The notes under the pieces were generated by a model that was not told the origin of the DNA, ran no database searches, and saw only the letters and a list, made by a program, of their open reading frames with translations. 64,000 nucleotides of DNA from the NCBI RefSeq assembly GCF_029227915.1, contig NC_079881.1, positions 14,547,501-14,611,500 of the forward strand. The letters are read 5' to 3'. A program made the position numbers and the translations under genes. Numbering within the stretch: position 1 is the first letter of the stretch; each line of letters starts with the position of its first letter. The DNA is from Hydractinia symbiolongicarpus. Taxonomy: Eukaryota > Cnidaria > Hydrozoa > Anthoathecata > Hydractiniidae. Positions 12,901-23,429 of this stretch are shown piece by piece.

Positions 12901-13234
12901 AATTCCATCATTCGCGAAATTCAATTTTTTAACACCTTGTTATTGGCAGATTTTGAAATAAAAGTCATCATGTTTGCGAAAAATTAACCAATTTTTGACC
13001 CTGCCTGCATATCTTAATAACAAAAATATTTTTTTTCTCGCTAACATCGTGTCAGCTGTGGAAGTTAAATTCAATAGACAGTGATTTTCTACTCAGGTTT
13101 TAAGAACTGTTACGTCAATCATAGAGCTGGATTCCTCTTATGAATAGACAACTATTTGATAAAAAAAACGTAAACATAAGATACACGCTTTTTCTTTATA
13201 AATACACTTTATTTAGTGTATTTAAATTAATTAA

Positions 13235-13610
13235 ACCCGTGGAAGAATCCACTTAAATCTAATGTGCTTCTTATTACCAACAGGTTTGTTGATAATTTAG
13301 TTAAGAATGCTAAAAATTTTAAACGAAATCTCGTGTAAAATTCCGCTCAAAAATTATTATAGACTAGTTATAAAAACTCGTAAAAATATTCACACAAAAA
13401 TTTGTTGATAATTTTATTAAGAAGGCTGAAAAAGAAACGTTTTAAACGAAATCCCGTGAAGGTATCAACTCAAAAACATTTAAAATTTAATGCACGCTTC
13501 TTATCACAAAATGATTTGTTGTCAATTTCATTAAAAAGTCATAAACAATTAATTAAAACTTTTAAGAGAAATGGACCGCAACAATAACAACGTTGATTGC
13601 CCAGCGTCGC
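13235..13610 (-). mobile_element. Degenerate Helitron-derived fragment
   Basis: CCCGTGGAAGAATCCACTTAAA and the following text (CACAAAATGATTTGTTGTCA, ATTTCATTAAAAAGTCATAA, AATGGACCGCAACAATAACA) closely parallel 19784-20015, the Helitron copy ending at 20279. The terminal CTAG is not preserved here, so only homology to the better copy identifies it. Confidence 0.6.
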
Positions 13611-14690
13611 GTTCTGAAATTTTAACAATTTTATTAAAGAAAACAGAACAATTGCACACCGTTGTGAATTCTACATGGACAGCAAATTTTGCAACGAAAT
13701 GCGTAATTTGGGTTGAGAAGATAATTTTAGAGAAACCATAAAAATATTATTTTCCATAGTAGGGTTTATCGATTAAAAGAAGGTTCTATAAGCATACTCT
13801 CAAGTCATGCACCATATGAATTATATAACAGGCATATTTTTGAAAACGCGAGTTTTAAGCAAGATTTGCCAGCAAAAGAACTTTTAAAATTTTTATCATG
13901 CAACGTAAATAATAACGATGTTAACCCAAGATCTGAGACTTTATTTTAAATGTTGCCATTCGCCACCACTTTGATATTTAGGAAAAATATTTTAATTGAA
14001 CATACTGCTCTTAATTCGCAGAACATTCAACCCATAACCAACCTCAGTAAGCAACCATTTCGCAATGCATCTAAATTTACGAATTTTGTTGCAGAGAAGC
14101 ACCAACTTTTTATCCCAAAGGCACTTACTTTTTATCCGAAAGGCACTCTTACTAAGTCAGAAACACACAGAATTTATATTCAGATAACTTAGTCTATGAA
14201 GATGGCCAAACATAGTGGCAGATGTTTAGTAATAGTAGAACATCGAGCCTTGCATCAAAAGTTTTGCACATAACTTGCTGCGGATTGTGTGAAAAAATTG
14301 AATATCAAAACTTTGATAATAGTGCAAGCAGCAGGGTTAAATGCAAAATAAATATAAAGCTGAAAAAAAAAACACTGATCATAGGAGTTGAGCGTCTTCC
14401 ACAATGTATTGAGAAAGGAGCATATCTAAGTTTAAAAATTAGGAAAATAAAAGCGTTTCTAAGTTTCTGAAATCATGCTCTCTGGTTTTGCCCAGAATTT
14501 AATCAGTAAAAAAAATATATTAACATATTTTCTAGGAGACCAAAAATAGGGAAAAATTGTTAAGGAGTGAAATTTTTCCCTATTATTTGTACCAATCCTC
14601 TGGAACGATTTTTTAGCCATTAGTATCATTAAATGAATAAATACTTGTAAGTAAAACAAGAAAAAGTGTGATGGAAGGTAAAATTCACCA
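13611..14690. other. No gene recognised; one short open frame of unknown origin
   Basis: A frame at about 13790-13949 is open through SILSSHAPYELYNRHIFENA and LPAKELLKFLSCNVNNND. No family was recognised and it lacks a clear start, so it may be a piece of an old transposon gene. The rest is AT-rich with no visible structure. Confidence 0.3.
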
Positions 14691-16513
14691 GCAGATCAAC
14701 AGCAACAAAAATTTAATTAAAAAACTATTTAAAAAATTATCACTGTCAGAGAAAATAATTCATAGCTTTATAACGCTAAAAGATAATATACGAAAAAAAT
14801 GGAATAAAAAAGAATTTGAGGAAATTTATTTTTTAAATACAAGCTAGCTAGGCACACAATCGATCAATATGAATTTAATTCCAAATGCCTCAGTTGCCAT
14901 TGCAAATAAAGTATCATCTCAACTGCTGGGTAATTGCTTAACGCAATGACAATTCCTCTTCTTCCATGTTAAAAGAAATTGAAGATATAAACAGAGTACT
15001 TGCTGCCATAAAAATTATTAAGTTAGTACAGAATTCACTGGAAGAATCACCACAAACTATCTTAGATAAAAAAACTGTGAAGGAATGAAGTGTAGGAATG
15101 AATCAGAAAGATTATGCAGTGTCATGGCACATAGCTCTCCAATTGAAAGAAGCTTCAATGAAGCTTTCAATTTTGATTCTGTAATTGCATCTTCCAGGGT
15201 GTTAGAATGAAGATAAGTATACTTGGCTATGGTTTAGTATGATACAATATTCAATGTTTTCTTTTTAGGACCTTGTAGCAGCCTTTGCCAGAAGAATCAT
15301 CACACTCACCCGTCGAGGAATACAGGTTCGGTTGGTATCCGATCGCTTCATGCAGGAATCATTGAAAGCTCATACACGAAGCAAACGAACATCTGGACAC
15401 GAGATTCGCTGACTAACATTGAAATAATTCCATAAAACAGTTGTTGTCTCATATTGATACCAAGCAAGACCTAACAGTCTATCTTGCCAACTATATTATT
15501 CCAGCTCTAGAAGAAATAATTCAGAAATATGTTGTTACCTATAGCAATATCAGTTATATTAACCATCTTTCTGTGGAGATGGAACACAATTATACAGAAG
15601 CTGATACGCTGTTGATTCTGCACTGTTGGGACATAGCAAGATCTGATCCATTCACATAGTTTATTGTATATTCTCTAGACACTGACGTTTTTCTGTTGTT
15701 GATTCATCACTTTCAATCTCTACCTCAGTGCTTGGTATTTCGTACTGGTAAAGGTAAAACATTTCATGACATCTCTGTTCGAAACTGCTTTAAAGCTCTT
15801 GCTGCAAAACAAGCAAACGCACTGTTAGGATTCCACACCCTCAATTGATGCGACCAAACTGGCAGGTTTAGTGGAAAATCAAAATGGTTTTGGTAGAAAC
15901 AGTTTCTAGATGGTGAAGATGATATATTGATAGGTTTGTGTCCTTGTCTTTCTGCTATTAAGCCAATTTACGTACTACGAGTTTTAAATGACATCATTCA
16001 TTTTTTCAGATGAAGGCGAGCATCTGCCATCACTTGAAGTATTATAGAATCTCTAGAGCGATGGATTGTTACATCATATGGTGGTAAAAAGCAACCAGAA
16101 AGTATCAAGACCATTCATCAGCTTCAATGGTACCTGTTTTCGAAATTGCAACTTGAAACTTAAAAACTGCCTCGACTATGGCAGCACTTAAATACAAGGT
16201 ATTTTGCAATCACTTCCTCACGATGATTCTATGAAGATCTTTACAACCATTGCAAATGGTACTTCGCCTTTCAACTATGATTGGACAATTCCTGACCAGC
16301 GCTATGTTTTCATTTTGACAGACATACTTCCTGCACCCCTTGAGATCATTGAGCTAAGTGTATGCAGTTGTAAAACGAATTGTAAAACCAAATGAATTAT
16401 ACCAACATGTGTGTGTTAGGTGTAAAAACGATGACGCGGATAAAAGTGACGACAAAATCAACTATTATATAGATGAGGAGGACAGCAGTGAAGAAAATGA
16501 TAATGATTTTTAG
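14690..16513 (+). pseudogene. Decayed copy of a repetitive PIN/FEN1-like nuclease family gene with cysteine-rich tail
   Basis: Recognisable blocks on the plus strand in order: DLVAAFARRIITLTRRGIQV (about 15270), KQLLSHIDTKQDLTVYLANY (15430), EADTLLILHCWDIARSDPFT (15598), SLDTDVFLLLIHHFQSLPQC (15674), VFRTGKGK, ALLGFHTLN then CDQTGRF (15826-15870), TDILPAPLEIIELSVCSCKT (16318) and CVRCKNDDADKSDD with an acidic end, stopping at 16511. Stops and frameshifts separate them. EADT, DTDV and GCD-like Asp positions resemble the acidic cluster of PIN/FEN1 nucleases. Such genes occur in many copies in cnidarian genomes and have no known function, to my knowledge. A second decayed copy lies at 29795-30930. 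The part before 15260 is unassigned. Confidence 0.65.
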
Positions 16514-17290
16514 ATATTCAACACTTTTAAATATTTTTTTATCGCTTTTCAATTTTGAACAGCAGTTCTGGGAGTTTCTGATGTGTGTGTTTCTGATGCT
16601 TTCTACAATATCAAGATTTGTATACTGTATTAATATATGCACCATAGTGATTAATAAAATCAACTACTGTGTTTGAAAGTATAATTAATTGTTATTCACA
16701 AAATATAGCAAATTCAAGAAACAGGTCTGTGAATTTCTCGTCAGCGTTTTCTTTGAGTTCTGCCATTATGGTATTCATTATGTTTCACTGTATCACAAAC
16801 TAGATAAGATCTACCAACGTACAAAGTTTAAAGCTTTGATCACCTGTCATTATGGAGTTGTTTCAGATTTAAAGATACTGGTCTGCGAATTTCCAGTCTG
16901 TATTTTACATAACTTAAAACCACTATAACTTGAGAACCGTACATTTTGAACATATAGTTTTTACACATCTTTTGTTCCGATTGAAATTATCTATTGATTG
17001 GTATCAACATTTTTGAGAAAATTGAATTTTTCATTTTGCTGGCTGTAAAACTGCTGACATCATCAATTTTTACTTAGGGGAGTCCAAAAATGCCACCATG
17101 ATTATTTTGCATATTCACCACCTAATGAATTTATTTAATCGAAAGTTTGCTTCTAACAAGTCTGTGCACACGGGATTATTTTTTTCGACAAGTTGACCTG
17201 CACTATCAGAAATCTTAATAAAGAAAAATCGATTTTGCTTCCAAATTTTGTAAGAAAATATCCAAGATCTATTAAAACGAGAACACATAA
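16514..17290. other. AT-rich stretch, nothing recognised
   Basis: Short frames without resemblance to known proteins. The stretch TCTGTGCACACGGGA (17162) is shared with 5109, which suggests a repeat boundary, but no full element could be outlined. Confidence 0.4.
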
Positions 17291-17299
17291 GCTATTCAA

Positions 17300-17945
17300 T
17301 TTGCGATAAATCTCGAAAGTACTTATCATAAAGTAGTAAAAAATCTTCTTCGTAAAGCAAATGGAGTTGACAATTTAAAATCCGACTTAATAATTGTGTC
17401 ACATTTTAAATCTCTTCTTTAAATCTGGTAAAGTGCCTAAAATTGGGAAACCCTAACCCTAACCCTAACGGTTTTAGACAGAATTGTTCTCTAGATAAGG
17501 CATCAACACTAATGGTAAATAATTAAGATTTAAAGTCAATTGTCGAAATCTTGTTGGAGCGTGTTCATAGATTTGAGCGAGGCGTTTGATACTATCAGCC
17601 AGTCAATAATTATCAAAGTTGAAATCTTATGGTGTAGAAATTTCGATTGGTTCGCAGATTATTGATTTAAAGAACACAAGTTGTTGAACTTGATAATTCT
17701 GAGGACATAGAATGGCCAGTCTTCTCTCAGGTTTCGCTTAATCTCAATCAATAGCACAAACTACGTCGGCAACACCCGAAATAATGGTTTGCTGGTGCGT
17801 CTACCGAAAGTTGAATTTAAATTCGGTAGAATGGCTTTATTTTTGAAGTAGCGAAACTTCATAATCGCTTACCAATTGAACTCAGAAAAAAAAAATGATT
17901 TGAATTTATTTAAAAAGGTCTTAGACTTCATTTTAATGTTTAATA
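17300..17945 (+). pseudogene. LINE remnant: reverse transcriptase and C-terminal pieces
   Basis: On the plus strand the frame includes LSEAFDTISQSI (about 17567-17605), the reverse transcriptase box usually written FIDLSKAFDT, and near the end LNSEKKNDLNLFKKVL (about 17878-17925), a typical LINE C-terminal tail. Frameshifts and stops are numerous and the middle of the domain is deleted. A CCCTAA run (17456-17470) lies inside the coding remnant. The TA-flanked MITE was inserted just past its 3' end. Confidence 0.65.
17456..17470 (+). repeat. Short interstitial telomere-type repeat (CCCTAA)
   Basis: CCCTAACCCTAACCCTAAC reads in three consecutive units. TTAGGG is the standard animal telomere repeat, so this is a tiny interstitial telomeric sequence. 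It sits inside a decayed LINE frame where none is expected. Confidence 0.85.
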
Positions 17946-19000
17946 TCTACCTTAAGTGGATAAATTTTGACGAGACGCGAAATTTGCCAAATTAAATAAA
18001 TACCTGCCAAAATTTTGATAACTGACTATTCACCAAATTAAATAATCCCTAATTTAACATAATTTATCGTTGGCCAAATTAAATCCCTGCCAAATCTAAA
18101 AATATTAAGAAAAAAAAATGTTTTTTTCCCAAAAAAACGATTTTAATTTTACATTCACAATGACGCCGACGGGGCATGGCAACTTTAAATCCGTTTTTCG
18201 AGCTATAGTTGAGAAGCATGGACCACTAGTAGAATGAAATGTTAGAGGGAAGGATTGTCCATGGCTTACTGATGACATACGTTCCGAGATGAAGGATCGT
18301 GACTACCATCTCCGTGACGCTTAAAATAAAAACGAGTAAAGCAAATCATAAGCGTGAAACTTTACATGAAACCATCACAAAACCTAAACAATTCTGTCAA
18401 AGAATAAAAAAGTGCATCGGCAAATCCAAAGCAAAATCGGAAACTAAACCAACTCTTCAGAAATTACTACGGTTCTCTGAAACTGGCATATGGAAGAAAC
18501 ACGATCATTCTATTATCAAACGTAAACTAAATCCCAATGATCATCGTTTCACGTTTCAGAAAGTAACAACTGAAACTATAATAAAGAGAATAGCTTCACT
18601 TAATTCATCCAAATTGCCAGGATATGACGATATACCGGTACAATTTCTCAAAGATTTTGCTGAAGAAATAGCACCAACCATTGTTCGTGTAATAAACAAC
18701 TGTTTAGCATATCTGTATTTCCAACAGCTAAAAAAATCGCAAAAATTACACCTATACATAAAGGTGAATCAAAACAGAAAACAGGTAACTATCGACCCAT
18801 ATCAGGGTGACCACTAAATAAAATGAGAAGAAAAGTAAGGATATTAAGGAGAATTAAGTAGACAAATTGACATTTTTAAGGATATTTTGCTGCGAACGAG
18901 AATAAAAAAATAAGGATAATTAAGGAAAAAACCAATTTTAGTTCTCTATCTTTAATGTTACATCATACTATGTTCTATGATAAGAAAATTATATATATTA

Positions 19001-19567
19001 CTAGTCGATAAGGCCCGTGGAGAAATGGACAATGGAAAAGGGGTTGTTTTCGATTTTTTTGCTGACGTCGGCAGTACAGATACAAAAAACATTTGGTAAA
19101 AATTAGTTCATTCGTTGCCTGTAATAAGTAGAACGCAGATCAAGAAAATGTATAGGATCATGTACTTTGACACGGCTGTAGAGATATTAGAGTTTGAAGG
19201 TTTTTTGATGACGTCATTAACCCGTACATTTCGAAACGGATTTGGGGATCTAGGTTTAGGAAACTTACCCCAATTGGTACCAGGTGGTCCCTAGTTACCC
19301 AAGCGGTGAAAAATCATTGACGTCACCACCTCGTTTCCAAGTTATTTGGTCTCAAAGTTTTAAGTGCACTGTAATGGCTTCACTAATCTTAATTAACTTT
19401 CCTTTGACGTCAATACTATTTTAACGTAAAGTTTGATAATTTACAGAACCGTTTTATGGGTGATGTTTTAGAGACTTTATCAAAGAAAGTAGTGAAGATA
19501 ATAATCCACTTTGCCAAAGTCACAGACAGACAGACAGACAGACAGAACTGGCGTATTATTATATAGA
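19001..19567 (-). mobile_element. Helitron-type element (0.57 kb)
   Basis: On the minus strand it begins TCTATATAATAATACGCCAG with CTGTCTG repeats and ends TTATCGACTAG, with T outside (the complement of A at 19000). A TC start, a CTAG end and a GTGG/CCAC stem just before the end are the Helitron pattern. Internal TGACGTC palindromes are shared with the other copies. No coding capacity. Confidence 0.75.
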
Positions 19568-19768
19568 CAAGAAATAAAAGACCCTGGGGACGAGTTTGGA
19601 TTAAACTTCGTTTATGTAGGCGATTTGTGCGACGCTAAAACAGATTTGTGTCTAGTGAATGTTGAGATAGTATGGCAGACAAAATTGTTGAAATCCCTGG
19701 TTACCTTCCACATCTAATCTAACAAGTCCAAAAAAAGAAGCAGTAGGAAGCCTTTCAATTAAATATTA

Positions 19769-20279
19769 CTAGTTATTTAAAATGGTGGAGAATCCACTTA
19801 AATTTATTCTGCTTTTTATCACAAAAGGTTTGAGAATAATTCATTAAAAAGGAGGCTAAAAAAACATTTTAGGTGAACAAAATCCAGTGAAGGATGTCCA
19901 CTCAAAAACGTATGGCGAAATGATTTGTTGTCAATTTCATTTAAAAGACATAAACAATAAACTAAATCTTTTAAACGAAATGGACCACAACAACAACAAC
20001 AACGTTGATTGCTTGTGACTTTGCTCGTACAATAATTGATAACAAAGTACTCGTCACATTAAATTTAAATTAGCATGTGCAATAAAAGTCCCAACGAATG
20101 AAATCACTTTATTTTATCATATTTATTCTAGCCAATTAAAATCGTAAACAAAACGTTTTTAAAATACAGAACATTTTTATAGGGGATGTATTATAGACGC
20201 TTTTAAGAAAATTGTAAAAAATGTAACCCACTTTGCCTGTTATAGAGACACAGACACATTTAGCGTATTATTATATAGA
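19769..20279 (-). mobile_element. Helitron-type element (0.51 kb), diverged
   Basis: CTAG at 19769 followed by a GTGGAGAATCCAC hairpin (19784-19796) marks the 3' end. The 5' end, minus strand, is TCTATATAATAATACGCTAA with T beyond (20280). The inside resembles 13235-13610. It lies 200 bp from another copy in the same hAT-like host element. Confidence 0.75.
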
Positions 20280-22199
20280 TACATATAAATTATGCCCTGA
20301 AAGACAGAAAATATAGGATTTCAGGTAACAGAGAATGTCTTATTTCACTGGTGATGAACAATCCACGAACACATTTCCAAAAAGTTACGATAAAAAAATA
20401 AGAAATAAGGAGATATTAAGGAGAATATCTAAAATTTCAATTTTTTTAAGTATATTTAAGTACTTTTAAGAAGATTTTAGTTTCCATGGTCATTGAAGGA
20501 ATTTAAGGATGAGTGGTCACCCTGCATATCCGTTTTGACATGCTTTTTGAAGCTATTCGAACTTATAGTCCATGAACAAGTTTACTCTTATCTAGAGGCA
20601 AATCAATTTCTCAATTCATCTGGTTTGGTTTCAGAAAAACCGTTCTACTCAACATGCAGTGACTATACTTACCGACCATATTAGGCGTGGTATTGATAAT
20701 AGTATACTGACAGGTGCTGCTTATATAGATCTGAGCAAAGCTTTTGACACCGTAGACCATGGTTGCATCATATCAAAATTAAAATGTTATGGAATAGCTG
20801 GAAAGCTACCTTTTCAAAGAAAATAAGTTGTTGTATTGGACAACACTAAATTGACAATGGACTCAGTTTTGTGTGGTGTTACCCAAGGTTCCGTTCTGGG
20901 ACCAATACTATTTATAATATTAATGAATGATATTAGTTCTGTTTTGAGTGACTGTAAAATATTAATGTATGCTGACGATACAGTGATATATACATCGCAC
21001 GCAAACCTCGATACTGTTGCTGCTTGAGCTCAATAAAGATCTCGATAACTTAACAAATTGGTTTTAGATGAACAATCTTATCGTCAATTTGTACATGATC
21101 TTTGGTACAGCACGGAAAGAACTTAGATCCGGTGAAGGTTGAAACAAAGGGAATCACTCTCAACCGCACAACCACATATAAATACCTTGGAGTAACCCTG
21201 GACCAATCACTCAATTATATCGATCACCTTGATGCAATCCTTGATGTACAAAAATCTTCTGCTAGATTAAGTCTTCTGACAAAAGTACGCCAACACATGA
21301 GTTCGTTCGTGGCTGAATCTGTTTTCAAAGCTACTGTTTCTCCAATTATGTTTTATTGCTCCAACTTGTTTGTTTACAAAGACCACAAGACTACAACACC
21401 TTCAGGATCGAGCGAATTGTATTGTCTATGGGCGTAAATCCTACCCCTGGAGATCCGTGAAAAACGAAATGAAATTACGTTGTGGAGTAGACGTCCGTAA
21501 GTGTTTGAATGGGCTTAATCCTGAAAATTTTCGATAATATTTTACACGATTACACCATTGTAAAATAACTAGGGGAAATAATTCTCTCATTATATCGCCT
21601 AAGCTCCGCATCGAATCTGGTCGGAGGTCATTTAAATATCACGGGGAAAATATATTTAAATAACCTAAGCAAGAGTGTTCAAGATGAAACTTCGTTAGTT
21701 CGCTTCAAACACTGCTGCAAAGACATTTTTAGTTTCTATATACCCTTGTCTCGGACCTTAACTTCTCTTCCCGCCACAGCTTTGCACGTGTCTCACCACT
21801 CTTCATTTTCTCGACCTATAGTTTTAATGTTTTTAGTTTTAACCACATGCGTCATATTTTTTTGTTTTTCAGAGTGCCCCAACTTCGACAGTCCTTTGCA
21901 CTCGATACTCTCTCCGACTGTGTGTCCCTCCTACACTGTCCTATAGCGAACATACTTATATTATATATACATATTTAGATGTTTTTAACATTTTCCCTTA
22001 TCTCAATACATTAATTTTTTTTTTTTTGTTAAACAGGCACCTATTGATAGCAATGTATATATATACGTTAAAAGGTTTTTACCCTGTATAAATATGTTTT
22101 ATTAATAATAATAATAAAGAAGAATAGAATTTTGAACTCTATAACAAATCTTGTGTTTATATATACGTTTATTTTTATTTTTTTAACATTTTAAGTCAA

Positions 22200-22460
22200 A
22201 AAAATTCATTTTTTTGTGTCATACGCCAAAATAAATCTCCGCCAAAATAAACATTTTTTGTATTCGCCAAATTAAATCCTCACCAAATTTTATAAAAGTT
22301 ATCATTCGACAAAAAAAAAATCTCTGTCAAATATTCCATCTTGGTCATTCGCCAAATTAAATCCTCGCCATATTTTATAAAAGTTATCATTCGCCAAAAT
22401 TAAATCCCCGTCAAATATTCCATTTTGGTCATTCGCCAAATAAAATACTCGCCAAAATTT
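22200..22460 (+). repeat. Diverged tandem repeat, unit about 42 bp (ATTCGCCAAATTAAATCC)
   Basis: Units such as CATTCGCCAAATTAAATCCT followed by CGCC and ATTTTATAAAAGTTAT alternate with ATTCCATTTTGGT variants, five to six times. The spacing is around 42 bp with variation. It is the subterminal region of the TA-flanked MITE. Confidence 0.8.
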
Positions 22461-22723
22461 ACCCACTTCAGGTAATATTTAATAATGGCATTTTTATAGT
22501 TGCTCTTTTTTTCCATCTCCTTTGCTCTCATATATTGATTCTCAATCATTGCTTGTCATGGTGGTAGCCAGTGTCTGTCAATGGTTTTTCTGTCTCTGAA
22601 CGTTTGTATCGTGGAATGTTTTAGTTTTTAATGATTTTACACTGTATCATACATTGATTTTATTTTATTTCAAAAAGGTTATTTATATTGCTGAAAAAAA
22701 AAACGATGTATAAATATTCTAAA

Positions 22724-23427
22724 CTAGTCGATAAGGCCCGTGGAGTAATCCACTTAGGCAGAGGGACAATGGAAAATAGGTTTTTTTAGATTTTTTGCTG
22801 ACGTCAGCAGTGCAGGTACAAAAAAAATTGGCGAAGTTTAGTTTATTTGTTGCCTGTAATGTGTAGAGGTTAAAACGCTGATCAAAATAATGTATAGGAT
22901 CATATGTTTTCGACAAAAGCCTAAGGAGATATAAGGTTTTAAAAATTTTGCTGACGTCAGCAATGAACCGTCAAAACCCAAAATATTTTTTAAGAAATAG
23001 ATCTTGAAGCACTGATTAAGAAAATGTATAGGATCATGTACTTTTGGTAAACGGTTGCAGAGATATTAGGGTTTGAAGATTTTTGATGACGTAATTAACC
23101 CGTCCATTCCGAAACGGATTCGGGGACCCAGGTTTGGGAAAATTACCCAAATTGGTCCTAGGTGGTCCCTAGTTACCCACGCGGTGAAAAATCATTGACG
23201 TCACCACCTCGTTTCCAAGTTATTTGCCCTCAAAGTTTTAGATGCACTGTAATGGCTTCATTATTTTAATATAGGATATTGACGTTAAAGTAGTATTATT
23301 GACGTCGCACCGTAACGTCAGAAAATATAACATATTAGACATGCATTTTTCGGTAAGATCAAAGAAAAATGAACATATCCACTTTGCCTGTTACAGACAC
23401 ACGGAACTGGCGTATTATTATATTCTA
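22724..23427 (-). mobile_element. Helitron-type element (0.7 kb)
   Basis: Starts (plus strand) CTAGTCGATAAGGCCCGTGG at 22724 and ends in ACTGGCGTATTATTATAT near 23427. It is collinear with 19001-19567 but longer, with GTATAGGATCATRT repeated internally at 22890 and 23025 and TGACGTCAGCA palindromes at 22798 and 22960. The TC at the far end has been lost. Confidence 0.7.
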
Positions 23428-23429
23428 AA

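Larger units (their letters stand above)
9531..12989. mobile_element. Long-TIR DNA transposon carrying transposase remnant and a captured-looking gene (Pack-MULE-like)
   Basis: Left arm 9590-9745 and right arm 12765-12900 are inverted copies. Both contain TTTTTTCCTTAAATRGTTG followed by several GGTTGGAAGTAAC-type units and end ATGGTGAGAAGTAACTTGG. Weaker similarity (TTCGCGAA, GGAATAAATTTTTGC against GGTTAATTTTTCGC) suggests the true ends are about 9531 and 12989. Inside are a minus-strand ORF reading inward from the right arm and a multi-exon plus-strand zinc-finger/HMG gene. Alternative ends at TTAA (9623, 12855) would suit a Kolobok or piggyBac type instead, so class assignment is tentative. 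Confidence 0.68.
18803..20524. mobile_element. hAT-like non-autonomous element with 5-bp CATAT duplication
   Basis: Ends CAGGGTGACCACT and, inverted, AGTGGTCACCCTG are perfect 13-bp terminal inverted repeats. CATAT occurs immediately outside on both sides (18798-18802 and 20525-20529). Removing one CATAT and the element restores the LINE reading RPISVLTC, which independently confirms the borders. The TIR fits the hAT pattern (A at 2, G at 5) and a 5-bp duplication is known for some hAT groups. Subterminal ATTAAGGA units occur at both ends. No transposase; two Helitrons lie inside. Confidence 0.88.
18175..22130 (+). pseudogene. LINE (CR1/L2-like), 5'-truncated, split by a hAT-like element
   Basis: Starts inside ORF2 after the endonuclease (KSVFRAIVEKHGPLVE, then CPWLTDDIRSEMKDRDYHLR). 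The same CPWL point is where the LINE at 1583-2838 is interrupted. It continues through LNSSKLPGYDDIPVQFLKDF to NYRPIS at 18802, where a 1.7-kb element intervenes, and resumes at 20525 as SVLTCFLKLFE. Reverse transcriptase boxes follow: AAYIDLSKAFDTVDHG (20719), QGSVLGPILFIILMND (20887) and MYADDTVIYTS (20967), then LGVTLDQSLNYIDHL. The 3' end is an AT-rich tail with (ATA) repeats at 22106-22122. Several stops and shifts make it inactive. Confidence 0.88.
17950..22472. mobile_element. TA-flanked MITE with CCAAATTAAAT subterminal repeats, split by a LINE
   Basis: Left end CCTTAAGTGGATAAATTTTG (17950) and right end, reverse complemented, CCTGAAGTGGGTAAATTTTG (22472) form a terminal inverted repeat with about three mismatches in 25. 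Both are flanked by TA, the target type of Tc1/mariner-like elements. The arms (17950-18170 and about 22135-22472) are rich in CGCCAAATTAAAT units in the same orientation. The LINE and everything inside it lies between the arms, so the element itself is only about 0.55 kb. Confidence 0.75.
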
